Source: Microcoleus vaginatus WJT46-NPBG5 | GTDB lineage: Bacteria > Cyanobacteriota > Cyanobacteriia > Cyanobacteriales > Oscillatoriaceae | DNA length: 64,000 bases | NCBI GenBank assembly: GCA_019359355.1 | Contig: JAHHHM010000020.1 | Span: forward strand, 1 to 64,000 | Direction of reading: 5' to 3' | Shown: positions 9,898 to 17,934 of the stretch, one piece after another | Position numbering within the stretch: the first letter of the stretch is position 1 | Layout: the number at the start of each line of letters is the position of its first letter | Program-made: the position numbers and the translations under genes | The notes under the pieces: model-generated | Databases searched by the model: none | What the model was told of the DNA's origin: nothing | The model's input: only the letters and a program-made list of their open reading frames with translations

Positions 9898-10536
9898 ATG
9901 GCTCTTTATCTTGATTCGGCAATCATTAGTGAAGCTCAAGCTGCTAGCAAACTGGGGTGGGTTACTGGCATTACAACAAACCCGACTCTTTTAGGTAAAA
10001 GTGATTTAGCGCCGGCAGAAACGCTTCGGCAATTGAAAGCGATTATTTATGGAGAGTTGTATTACCAACTCACGGCTTCTGATTTTGATGGAATGGTGGC
10101 GGAAGGAAAGGCGGCATTTGAATTGATTGGCGAGCAAACTGTGTTGAAAGTGCCGGCAACTGAGGTAGGTTTTCGGGTTGTGGCGTCTCTGTCGCCGAAT
10201 ATACCTTGTTCAGTTACAGCAATTTATAGTCCAGCGCAGGCGGTTGTGGCAAAAGAAGCGGGAGCAAAATATGCGATCGCTTATGTTAACCGCGCCACTC
10301 GGCTATTAGGGGATGGGGTGGCTTTGGTGCGAGATATGGCTAGTGTGTTAGTAGGCAGTCAGACAAAAATTTTAGCAGCGAGTGTAAAATCTCCAGAAGA
10401 AGCGATAGCGACATTACAAGCGGGGGCGCATCATTTAACTTTACCGCTGCCGGTTTTGCTAGCAATGGCTACTCATGAGTTATCGCAGCAAACTGTTGAT
10501 GAGTTTGCCAAGAATGGACGCGGCATTTTGGGATGA
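9898..10536 (+). CDS. FSA-type transaldolase / fructose-6-phosphate aldolase
   Basis: A short (212-residue) transaldolase of the FSA/TalC group, a Schiff-base TIM-barrel aldolase acting on fructose 6-phosphate or sedoheptulose 7-phosphate. Key marks are LDSA at the N-terminus, GITTNPTLL (24-32), the Schiff-base Lys84 in VLKVPAT, and the AGAHHLTLPLPVL segment near the C-terminus. A GGGGA ribosome binding site precedes the ATG. Whether it acts as transaldolase or aldolase cannot be told from sequence. It is convergent with the Crp-type regulator downstream. Confidence 0.92.
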   Translation: MALYLDSAIISEAQAASKLGWVTGITTNPTLLGKSDLAPAETLRQLKAIIYGELYYQLTASDFDGMVAEGKAAFELIGEQTVLKVPATEVGFRVVASLSPNIPCSVTAIYSPAQAVVAKEAGAKYAIAYVNRATRLLGDGVALVRDMASVLVGSQTKILAASVKSPEEAIATLQAGAHHLTLPLPVLLAMATHELSQQTVDEFAKNGRGILG

Positions 10537-10737
10537 AAATATGCTGGTGATTGGAGTTAATTGTGTAAGTTTAGGAAATGGTGAGCGTTCGGACTTTGAG
10601 AAATTAAATTATATTGCAATAGCAACGCAGGTTGCAGCGGAATTTAGCTTGAAAAGCCGACAGATTTTTTTTTCTTATGTGGCATCGGTTATCCAATTTT
10701 GGCAGCAAGTGTATTAAGAGAAACGTGTGATGTCTAG

Positions 10738-10760
10738 GTGGCGGTTGCCGGCACCGCCAC
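10738..10760. terminator. Hairpin between convergent genes
   Basis: GTGGCGG and CCGCCAC form a perfect seven-base stem around TTGCCGGCA. It lies between the convergent transaldolase and regulator genes and could end transcription in either direction, although neither side has a strong T tract. Confidence 0.45.
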
Positions 10761-10810
10761 TCTTAACTTAGCAAGCATCATGCTTTTTCCGCCCGTAGTA
10801 GAGTCCGGCA

Positions 10811-11989
10811 TTAAAGCTTGCCATTCTGAAGACTGACATCTTTTAAAATAATGTGCTGCTTGCTATCAAACAGGATCTTCCCTTGTTGCTGTAATTTACT
10901 CAGTAGTCGGGTGATTGTCACCCTGGTGGTACAGCAAGTGTTAGCCAGATCCTCATGGGTGAGACGAACGCTCAAACGAGATCCTTCCTCTACAGGTTCA
11001 CCAATTTGCTGTTTTAGAAGATGCAACAAACAGGTTAATCGGTCGATGACACGCCGCTGTCCAAAAATCGCTAATAACGATTCTGTGTGCTGTAGGCGTT
11101 GGTTCATTTGAGTTAAAAGAGCTTGGGCTAGAATTGGCGAAGCTGTGATTTCTGCTTCAGAAAAACACACCAGATGAACGTCGGAAAGCGCTTTTGCTTC
11201 GTAAGTTTGTAGGGAAGTGGAACTCAGTCCAAAGTGCATTTGTGGCCCTAACAAACCCACGATTACCTCTTCGCCATTTGCACAAAGAGTGCTTAACTTC
11301 ACCAGTCCCTTAGAGACTTGCCAAATTACCTGGGGCTTGAGGGAGATAATTTCCCCTTTGGTATAAACATAAGCAGGACGATCTTGGCGACTGTCGCTGC
11401 CATTATTTTCTCTTTGCGCTCGTTTTTGCTCCGTAATGTCACGCAGCAGCCACAGTAGGACAACTGGCTGGTTCGGGGTGCGGATAGTGGCAACTCTCAT
11501 CGCCGCCTCCAGCATTTCACCGTGACGCTGCTGTAGGCGCATTTCCCCCCATATTGCTTGATTGTCGTGGTACAGCCGATTGACTTGGGTGCGAAAGTCT
11601 TTACGTTCTTCTGGCGGGATGAAAATGGCCAGCGGTTTACCGGCTAATGCCATCTGCGAAACGTTGAGCATCTGGGCGGCGGCCCGGTTTGCTTCGATGA
11701 TCTTCCCGTCGCGATCGGTTACTATGTAGCCGTCTGGGGCGAATTCAAACAAATCTTCATAGCGCTGACGTTCGGCTTCTAACGCGGCTCGTGCTGATGT
11801 TAGTTCCTCATTCTTCAGCTGTAGCTCTTCCACGGCTACTTGCAGTTCTTCAGAAGCAATGCCGAGTTCCTTGAAGGCTGCCGGCAGCAAATTCGGTTGC
11901 TCATCAACGGAAGAATAAGCGTATTGATAAAGCTCGGCCAGCTGCCAGTGAAATGTCTCTACTTTCTTAGCAAATAACTTTACGTTCAC
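10811..11989 (-). CDS. PAS domain fused to a Crp/Fnr-type regulator
   Basis: The 392-residue protein starts with a helical and coiled segment, has a PAS domain at about 73-190 (DLFEFAPDGYIVTDRDGKII; PAC end LLWLLRDITEQKRAQ), a short cyclic-nucleotide-binding-like beta fold (about 215-300), and a C-terminal winged helix-turn-helix (LTHEDLANTCCTTRVTITRL, about 340-362) of the Crp/Fnr type. It is probably a DNA-binding regulator that senses a PAS signal. The nucleotide pocket looks shortened, so cAMP binding is doubtful. The start is GTG, preceded by AGAGGTGG. Confidence 0.85.
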   Translation of the reverse strand: MNVKLFAKKVETFHWQLAELYQYAYSSVDEQPNLLPAAFKELGIASEELQVAVEELQLKNEELTSARAALEAERQRYEDLFEFAPDGYIVTDRDGKIIEANRAAAQMLNVSQMALAGKPLAIFIPPEERKDFRTQVNRLYHDNQAIWGEMRLQQRHGEMLEAAMRVATIRTPNQPVVLLWLLRDITEQKRAQRENNGSDSRQDRPAYVYTKGEIISLKPQVIWQVSKGLVKLSTLCANGEEVIVGLLGPQMHFGLSSTSLQTYEAKALSDVHLVCFSEAEITASPILAQALLTQMNQRLQHTESLLAIFGQRRVIDRLTCLLHLLKQQIGEPVEEGSRLSVRLTHEDLANTCCTTRVTITRLLSKLQQQGKILFDSKQHIILKDVSLQNGKL

Positions 11990-12311
11990 TGTCCACCTCT
12001 ACCTTTTGTGCCTAGCAACTGAAGCATATAAACGTTTGAGCTAGTTTTGCCACAACCCAATGAGATATTTTTAAAGAAATTCCGAATAACTTTGGCTGAG
12101 TTATAGAATTTTACACAAAAATACCATAAAAAAACAAACGGGCGTAATAAAGAGGGTGAAGTCAACCTTCCCAGACTTTTAAGAATTTCTTGTGTTCTTT
12201 GGCACAGCTAAATTTAATCCTGCTGTGTCTCTCCAGGCAGATGATTCAAGAGGGCAGCAGCGATAATTTGTTAAAAATGCCAAAAAAGCTAAAAATACAA
12301 GGATTAATGTC
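11990..12311. other. Intergenic region, divergent regulator and KGG gene
   Basis: These 322 bases separate the PAS-Crp gene from the KGG stress gene and must hold both promoters. The sequence is A/T-rich; AAGGA shortly before the ATG at 12312 is a plausible ribosome binding site. I see no operator or RNA gene that I can support. Confidence 0.4.
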
Positions 12312-12545
12312 ATGTCAGATACCAGCAAGCGTGGTTTTGCCTCTATGGATCAAGATAAGCAGCGTGAGATCGCTAGCAAGGGAGGTCATGCTGCACACGA
12401 AAAAGGAACCGCGCACGAATTTTCATCTGAGGAGGCTAGAGAAGCTGGCCGCAAGGGTGGTGAAGCTGTAAGCAAAAATCGGGAACACATGGCTGCAATT
12501 GGCCGTGAAGGTGGCAAGAAAAGCCGCAAAAAAAGTAAGGAGTAA
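12312..12545 (+). CDS. KGG-repeat general stress protein (YciG/con-10 type)
   Basis: A 77-residue, highly charged, probably disordered protein with three KGG-type repeats: GFASMDQDKQREIASKGG, SSEEAREAGRKGG and NREHMAAIGREGGKK. This is the stress-induced bacterial acidophilic repeat family, which includes YciG and fungal con-10 and is typically induced by general or desiccation stress. The lysine-rich tail (KKSRKKSKE) could contact nucleic acid; that is inference. AAGGA precedes the ATG. A longer overlapping frame (12190-12471) is a shadow. Confidence 0.85.
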   Translation: MSDTSKRGFASMDQDKQREIASKGGHAAHEKGTAHEFSSEEAREAGRKGGEAVSKNREHMAAIGREGGKKSRKKSKE

Positions 12546-13142
12546 TTACATTTGCAGCACAAGAATATTTCGCAAGCGCTGTCTGTTGCTGATTTAAAAT
12601 CTAGAATCAGTCATCCATAGAATTTATCCAAGCATCTCTTTAGGTTTTCTGACCTTGTCCTGTCCTTTAACAGCGCCGTGCTTACACCCGATGAACTCCA
12701 ACCCCGGTTCAAAAACTGGGGTATTTTTTTGCCGGCTAAATATAAATTGCTGGGTGATCGCCATCTCATCCCATGTCGCACTCACAGGTGTGATCAGATT
12801 GGTATTGCTATCTCGCTGCCGGCAAGTCTGAATGCAACTAACTGCTTAGAAATCTAGAAATTAAAGTCAAGTCAAATGTCGTTTGAATATTTTAAACCAA
12901 CCTTTAAACTTTTTGTCATTTTTATATAAAATGGTAATCATAAAAAATTAACTGTAAAATAAGATTAGCGTGAGCACAGCAAAAAAATATTCCCTTATGT
13001 ATTAATTGATACTAAAAAATTTTACACTAAGCCTATTCTTCAGATAGATAGTTGAATTAAAAACTAGCCGTTATTCTATTAAACAGAGATAGCAACTCAC
13101 ATCTAACAGCAAAATAGTTGGGAGGATTGCAAAAGCCCATAA
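12546..13142. other. About 600-base A/T-rich spacer
   Basis: No convincing gene lies here. The only clear element is the terminator hairpin at 12701-12730. The second half (12840-13100) is very A/T-rich. Confidence 0.5.
12701..12730 (+). terminator. Intrinsic terminator
   Basis: ACCCCGGTT and AACTGGGGT (one G-T wobble) form a nine-base stem with a CAAA loop, followed by a run of seven T after one A. It is about 155 bases past the KGG stop, so it ends either that transcript or an unseen small RNA. Confidence 0.75.
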
Positions 13143-13220
13143 GTGAACCGCTTTTGTAAGTACCTCGTTTGGTTGGCACTTGGCTTCCTCCCAAACTTTT
13201 TTCATTTTGAGAAACACAGA

Positions 13221-13409
13221 ATGGCTATTGAAGATACGCACACCCAACAACGATTAACTTTATCTTGTTGTGATGATTACGCATTTGATGTGTGGCAATT
13301 GTCTAGGCTACCCCGTCACTGTCAAGCAAGGGAAATCTGGAAAAATATCAGTTTAGCCGGCTGTAAATATCAAGTAACCCCAGCAAAGATAGAAAGAGCA
13401 AAGATATAA
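13221..13409 (+). CDS. Small hypothetical protein
   Basis: A possible 62-residue protein beginning MAIEDTHTQQ; the frame can be opened earlier at GTG 13143. It ends 18 bases before the DUF7219-like gene and could be co-transcribed with it. I recognise no domain; it contains a CC pair and a CQAREIW segment. Support is weak. Confidence 0.3.
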   Translation: MAIEDTHTQQRLTLSCCDDYAFDVWQLSRLPRHCQAREIWKNISLAGCKYQVTPAKIERAKI

Positions 13410-13427
13410 AATAAAAGTTGAAGAAAA

Positions 13428-13667
13428 ATGTTTGATTCTGAATCAGTTGATAAGTTAAACTTTTTTTATCCCCGGAGCCGTTACCAAGGCGAGTTTACCC
13501 CGCAACAGCTTGCTTTTAATGCGAATCTGCAAGAATTTTCTCAGAAAATTAGCTATATCTCTGCTTTAGAAACTGGCGGTAAGATTTCTCCAGAGCAAGC
13601 GTATCAAGATATCAAACGTCTCTGGAAGGAATTAAAGCGCAGCAAGAAAGAACTGATGCCTGATTAA
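13428..13667 (+). CDS. Small conserved cyanobacterial protein (DUF7219-like)
   Basis: A 79-residue soluble, helical protein. The FYPRSRYQGEFTPQQLAFN and FSQKISYISALETGGKISPE segments, then a LWKELKRSKKEL tail, match what I remember of a small family conserved across cyanobacteria (DUF7219), of unknown role. AAGAAAA lies just before the ATG. The family name comes from memory and was not searched. Confidence 0.7.
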   Translation: MFDSESVDKLNFFYPRSRYQGEFTPQQLAFNANLQEFSQKISYISALETGGKISPEQAYQDIKRLWKELKRSKKELMPD

Positions 13668-13813
13668 ATGACTGTATCCTGCTTGGAAATAGCAATTTTA
13701 GTAAATTAGTTGTAACATTTCTAGCGGGCCAGATGTCCGTCCTACAAGCTTTCTAGTATTAATAGAAAACACCGGCAGACGGTTTCTTCAGATTGCCGGC
13801 TGATGAAAGCCAA

Positions 13814-13841
13814 TGCCCCTATGTATTTCAGCGTAGGGGCA
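13814..13841. terminator. Hairpin, terminator-like
   Basis: TGCCCCTA and TAGGGGCA form a perfect eight-base stem with a 12-base loop, followed on the plus strand by ATTGTTTTC. It lies between the DUF7219-like gene and the small minus-strand ORF, and may serve both. Related AGGGGCAT hairpins occur at 19707 and 24359. Confidence 0.5.
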
Positions 13842-13950
13842 ATTGTTTTCAGTATTTTGTGAATGCGTTTAACAAGTTCAATAATCTGCCGGCACCGCAG
13901 CAAGCCGGCGAGGGTGTGAAGTGGGCGAAGCAAACACACTCAGAACGTAT

Positions 13951-14097
13951 TTACTTCTTATCAAGCAACCCAACTTGCGCCCAAATCGAATGAACTGCTA
14001 AAGCACGGACTAAAGCTTTCATATCTTCAGACAGTTTGTCCTCAGTTTTATCAGACTGAAGCTGTGTCTGTGCCGGCGCGAACTCTTTTTTGGCCAT
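13951..14097 (-). CDS. Small hypothetical protein, 48 residues
   Basis: An ATG-to-TAA frame of 48 codons begins MAKKEFAPAQTQLQ and ends AVHSIWAQVGLLDKK. The composition is convincing for a soluble peptide: a charged N-terminal half, then an amphipathic helix (EDMKALVRALAVHSIWAQVG). No family is recognised and no strong ribosome binding site is visible. The hairpin at 13814-13841 lies downstream. Conservation in other genomes would decide. Confidence 0.4.
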   Translation of the reverse strand: MAKKEFAPAQTQLQSDKTEDKLSEDMKALVRALAVHSIWAQVGLLDKK

Positions 14098-14401
14098 AAT
14101 TGTGAGTTGTTGAGTTTCGTGTACGGTCATATTCTGATGACCCTCCTTTATTGCGTTACAACTCCTGTATACCTACTATGCCGTGTTTTCCCTGAGACTT
14201 CTGTGACGGTTGTCGCCGGCACCTGTGACACTCGTCTCCCATTGCTGCGATCATTGTCAAATTCCCTAGCCAACTTGGGTTGGCGAAGAAGACTCAGAGG
14301 GAAAAAATTAAATGTGGGTTAACCGATTTTAAAAAGCTTTTATCTAATTAAGCCGGCTATCGATCAGCACATTCCCTGTGTTTCAGTACCTTCACAGAGA
14401 A

Positions 14402-15769
14402 CTAGTGGGGCTTAAACGAAAATCAAGGGATAATCAAGATATCATCCAAACAGGGCAGTTAGTTCACGTTAAGGAGTGAGCGATGAAAGAGACAACTCCT
14501 GCCGCCATGCCTCCTTGCTTTGATAGATGGTGCCAACGCTTTGATGATATTTTTAGCCATATTGCCCAAAAACGGGAATTTAGAAACTATATCGGGGGAT
14601 TATTAGGGGAAAGTGAGCGAAAAAACCTGTCTCAAATGGCCAATAACGCCCTAGGAGTGACTTACCACCGATTACATCATTTTCTGACGGAAGCCCCTTG
14701 GGATGCCCAACAGGTAAATGAGCGCCGCCTGGTAGTCATGAATCAGTGCAGTCAAACTTGAATCAAAAGAGGATTCACGTTAATTGTGGATGATTCAGGA
14801 CATAGGAAAAGTGGCAATTTCACGGCGGGAGTGGGACGGCAGTAGATTGGAGAAATCGGGAAAACAGACAACGGGATAGTAGTGGTAACAACACATCTAT
14901 ATGATGGAAAGAAAAGCCTGCCATTAGATATTGAATTATATCAACACGCCAGTTCTTTACCTCAAGGAAAAAAAGATATTGAATTCAAGAAAAAGCCGGA
15001 ACTGGCATTAGCATTAGTTGACCGCAGCTTGGAGAGAGGATATCGACCAGGTATCATATTAATTGATGCGGGCTATGGCAATAATACAACGTTTGTGCTG
15101 GAGCTGGAAAAAAGGAAGCTCAAGTATATAGGAGGAGTCGCCAAGAATCGTAAGGTAATAGCTGAAATAGGGGCCAATAAATTCCAAGAAATTCGCTTAG
15201 ATAAGCTGGCTGAATCTTTGCCTATTGAGGCATTCACTCCGATTCAACTGAATTTAGATAAACCGAAAACTATTTGGGTAGCAACGGTTAAAGTTGAACT
15301 GTCACAGCTTGAAGGAGCGAGAACAATAGCTATCGTCATGAATGCCTCAACCTTCGACCAAGCTACTGAGATTGACTATTTGATAACTAATGTTGACTCA
15401 ACAACAGCTACAGCCGAGTGGATAGTAACTACCTATGCTCAAAGAAATTGGGTAGAAGTTTTTTATCGGGAAGCCAAAGGATGGCTGGGGCTTAGGGAAT
15501 ATCAAGTTAGAGATTATCGGAGCTTAATACGTCATTTCATTCTAGTGTTTTGTGCCTATACATTTATTTTATGGCACACCAAAACTGGCGGATTAAGACG
15601 GCGTTGGGCCTCGAAATCTTTAAATACCTTTGTTGAGGCATTAGAGGCTTTTCGCACAGCAATATCTTTCCGCTTCATCGAGTGGTTGAACCACAATCGC
15701 GACGTATTTGCCTCCTACAAAGCGGCTAGGGGCTTTGTTTGGGCTTAATATCTGTTTAAGTCCCGCTAG
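14402..15769 (+). mobile_element. IS701-family insertion sequence, inactivated
   Basis: The element is bounded by imperfect inverted repeats: CTAGTGGGGCTTAAAC (14402-14417) and, reversed, CTAGCGGGACTTAAAC (15754-15769), 14 of 16 identical. The outermost CTAG is palindromic, so it may be part of the repeat or a four-base target duplication. The only gene inside is a DDE transposase with two nonsense codons. About 1.37 kb fits the family. Confidence 0.8.
14483..15748 (+). pseudogene. IS701-family DDE transposase with two in-frame stops
   Basis: Reading one frame from ATG 14483 to the stop at 15748 gives a full-length 421-codon transposase, interrupted only by TGA at 14759-14761 and TAG at 14843-14845. 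No frameshift is needed: the two open pieces (14483-14761, 14882-15748) are in the same frame and the intervening codons read IKRGFTLIVDDSGHRKSG and onward. The catalytic residues can be placed: first Asp in IVDDSGHRKSG, second in IILIDAGYGN, Glu in WVEVFYREAKGW. With two stops it should be inactive unless read through. Confidence 0.88.
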
Positions 15770-16034
15770 AACGTGCCACTTCATAAATTGTCTACTTTCA
15801 TCAGCCATCTGCTTAACTTTTAGCAGACTCATCAATGCACGGTTGTGTTGCTTTAAATTCGGGATGCCGGCGGGAATTGTTTAAGCCGGCGTGAGTGCCT
15901 GTAGTTAAATTCAACATTTGCTCCCCGGCTGTCAATTTACAGAGTGACACACCACTGAAGGCTTCACTCAATGCAACTAACATAAATTAGGCAACAAGTG
16001 AGACACACTTTTAAGATATCAGGGGAGCAAATCG

Positions 16035-16175
16035 ATGTGGGAAAAACTAATTCAAGCCGCGTTGATCACATTTTTACTTTATCATTTTTTGAATCTCACT
16101 CCTTCGGCAACCTACTCCACATCAAATGAATATCAGCTTTCTTTTTCAGAACTCTTAAAAGGCTATGACCCTTGA
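16035..16175 (+). CDS. Small single-pass membrane protein, 46 residues
   Basis: ATG at 16035 is preceded by a strong AGGGGAG (16021-16027) at good spacing. The 46-residue product has a short N-terminus (MWEKLIQ), a hydrophobic segment (about 8-22) and a polar tail with LSFSELLKGYDP. The tail loosely recalls the segment that follows the first membrane helix of FtsH proteases (SYSEF), but it is too short to claim kinship. It lies just downstream of the insertion sequence. Confidence 0.5.
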   Translation: MWEKLIQAALITFLLYHFLNLTPSATYSTSNEYQLSFSELLKGYDP

Positions 16176-16396
16176 AAGTGTTTAATTTTGAAAAGCTGAT
16201 CACCTGCAAAAAATCGCCGACTAAACACCCGACAGCTTTGACTTGTTAAGCAATAAGACTTTTTATTGCTTTCTGGTAAGAATTTTGTATTACAAGCAAA
16301 ACTGCTGGGCTTGGAGCTTTGGAATCGAGTACACCTGAAGCAAAGCCAAACAAACGACTTCTGGAACAGAATTTTCTGACAATTTAGAGGTAAATT

Positions 16397-17032
16397 ATGG
16401 AAACTCTTGCTTACACACATCTAGCGGCAGCGTATGAAGAACCAGCTAACAACGAGCTACGTTTAGCCGGCATCAACTGGAAAAAGCTTTCTAGCCGTAC
16501 TTTTATTCGTTTCCTGTCCCTAGCAATGGCGCTGAGTGTTGTCAGCATGGCCGGCAACGCATTTGCCGCACTGCGCCGTGGCAATAGTGGCCCACAAGTC
16601 ACCAATCTCCAAAATCGCCTAATCTATGCCGGCTATTATAATGGCCCTGTCACCGGCTACTTTGGCAGCCTGACTGAGGCAGCCGTCAAACGCTTTCAGC
16701 AAGCCAAGAAGATATCTGCCGATGGCGTTGCCGGTTCGGTGACACTGTCATACCTGCCAAACGGTAGCGGTGGTGGTGGCGGTACTGGCTATCCCAGCCG
16801 TACCCTCTCTCGCGGTTCCAGTGGCCAAGATGTGGTGAATCTCCAGAATAAGTTACGCTCATCTGGCTTTTATAATGGGCCGGTGACGGGATATTATGGC
16901 TCCTTGACTGAGGCAGCGGTGAAGCGCTTCCAACAGTATTACGGGTTAAAGAGCGATGGAATTGCCGGTTCTCGGACGCTTGGGGTGATGCAAAATGTGG
17001 CCATTGTGCCCTCACCCGCTCGCCTGTCGTAG
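16397..17032 (+). CDS. Exported protein with two peptidoglycan-binding domains
   Basis: A 211-residue protein with an unusually long N-terminus, then a hydrophobic signal segment (about 35-55) ending in a NAFAALRRG cleavage-like site, and two PG_binding_1 repeats (about 58-112 and 132-190) joined by a Gly-rich linker (SGGGGGTG). Both repeats carry the GxxGPxV, GYxNGPVTGY and LTEAAVKRFQ pattern. No catalytic domain follows, so it probably binds wall peptidoglycan without cutting it. AGAGG precedes the ATG; the 220-base leader holds no gene. Confidence 0.92.
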   Translation: METLAYTHLAAAYEEPANNELRLAGINWKKLSSRTFIRFLSLAMALSVVSMAGNAFAALRRGNSGPQVTNLQNRLIYAGYYNGPVTGYFGSLTEAAVKRFQQAKKISADGVAGSVTLSYLPNGSGGGGGTGYPSRTLSRGSSGQDVVNLQNKLRSSGFYNGPVTGYYGSLTEAAVKRFQQYYGLKSDGIAGSRTLGVMQNVAIVPSPARLS

Positions 17033-17112
17033 ACTGGGGAACGAACACCCCAGCGAATAGACGTGTCGGCGCGTCCCTACAATTTCCCAAAAGCGCATGA
17101 AATTAAATCAAA

Positions 17113-17158
17113 CCGGCATCAATAAAAAGTTGATGCCGGCTCTTTTACGCTTTTTTTT
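17113..17158 (+). terminator. Intrinsic terminator of the peptidoglycan-binding gene
   Basis: CCGGCATCAA (17113-17122) and TTGATGCCGG (17130-17139) form a perfect ten-base stem with a seven-base loop, followed by CTCTTTTACG and eight T. It lies about 80 bases after the stop. Confidence 0.85.
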
Positions 17159-17381
17159 ATTTAACTTTTTTTAACATTTCGTAATAAAATGTAGGGAAAG
17201 AAACAAAAGCGATTGATCATAAACTGCTCATGCCATTGCCAAGTCTAAGTGTTGGCATCGGCTAAAACGTCGAGGCAGATCGCACCACTTAGCTTTGCCG
17301 GCATTGACAAGGGCTAATGTCACCAAGCATTGAGCCAAAACCCGTGCAGCTATCTGACACACCACAGTAAGGAGAATCAGA

Positions 17382-17678
17382 ATGGGTAACATCAAATTTG
17401 AACAAGAAAATCGGGAAGTGGTTGCAGCAGATGGGGCGAACTTAAGGCTCAAAGCCCTAGAAAATGGCATCGACCTCTACAAACCCTGGGGAAAGATGAT
17501 GAATTGCGGGGGCTACGGTCAGTGCGGCACTTGCTTAGTGGAAATCGTCGAAGGGATGGAAAATCTCTCGCCCCGCACTGAGGTGGAAAATCGCAAATTG
17601 AAGAAGAAACCTGAAACTTATCGCTTAGCCTGCCAAACCCTCGTCAATGGGCCGATCACTGTGAAAACAAAGCCGTGA
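17382..17678 (+). CDS. [2Fe-2S] ferredoxin-like protein
   Basis: A 98-residue plant-type ferredoxin. The ligands are Cys42, Cys48 and Cys51 ([10 protein letters not shown]) and Cys84 (LACQT). The first spacing is CX5C rather than the CX4C of photosynthetic PetF, and the protein is more basic near its C-terminus, so it is probably a specialised ferredoxin and not the main electron acceptor of photosystem I. AAGGAG precedes the ATG. psbM follows 45 bases later on the same strand, which suggests co-transcription. Confidence 0.92.
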   Translation: MGNIKFEQENREVVAADGANLRLKALENGIDLYKPWGKMMNCGGYGQCGTCLVEIVEGMENLSPRTEVENRKLKKKPETYRLACQTLVNGPITVKTKP

Positions 17679-17723
17679 TATTCTAGAATTACTGAATTTT
17701 GAGATAACACAGAGGCCGGTTTA

Positions 17724-17840
17724 ATGGAAGTTAATGATTTAGGATTTATTGCGAGTATCCTGTTTGTGCTAGTCCCAACCGTTTTCCTCTTGATTCTTTA
17801 CATTCAAACGGCTAGCCGCGAGAGCAAAAGAGGTTCTTAG
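17724..17840 (+). CDS. psbM: Photosystem II protein M
   Basis: The 38-residue product begins [19 protein letters not shown] and continues with one transmembrane helix and a [10 protein letters not shown] stromal tail, as in PsbM, a small subunit at the photosystem II dimer interface in the thylakoid membrane. Its length and sequence fit closely. AGAGG lies nine bases before the ATG. It follows the ferredoxin-like gene closely. Confidence 0.95.
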   Translation: MEVNDLGFIASILFVLVPTVFLLILYIQTASRESKRGS

Positions 17841-17871
17841 GAGTTGGCTATAACTGACTCAATACAACAAC

Positions 17872-17901
17872 AGGCACCCGGAGAGTTTTCCGTTGGTGCC
17901 T
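17872..17901 (+). terminator. Hairpin after psbM
   Basis: AGGCACC and GGTGCCT pair, and inside them CGGA and TCCG pair around GAGTTT, giving an 11-base-pair stem with a two-base bulge. The following TTGCTGT is only weakly T-rich. It lies 32 bases after the psbM stop and just before the convergent stress-protein gene. Confidence 0.65.
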
Positions 17902-17934
17902 TTGCTGTATTAAAGCGCGTCGAGAGTGTGTGCG

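Noticed and set aside
10541-10717. 58-codon frame after the transaldolase stop (also opened inside it at 10475)
   Set aside because: It has no ribosome binding site and no recognisable features; overlap with the transaldolase end makes the longer version unlikely.
12190-12471. 93-codon frame overlapping the KGG gene
   Set aside because: It is a shadow of the KGG protein in another frame; the KGG frame has the family repeats.
14107-14322. 71-codon plus-strand frame before the insertion sequence
   Set aside because: Composition (many Leu, Arg, Cys, Thr) does not look like a protein and it lacks a ribosome binding site.
16176-16396. Possible riboswitch (cyclic di-AMP type) upstream of the peptidoglycan-binding gene
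   Set aside because: Such riboswitches control wall genes in cyanobacteria, but I could not match the conserved core in this leader.
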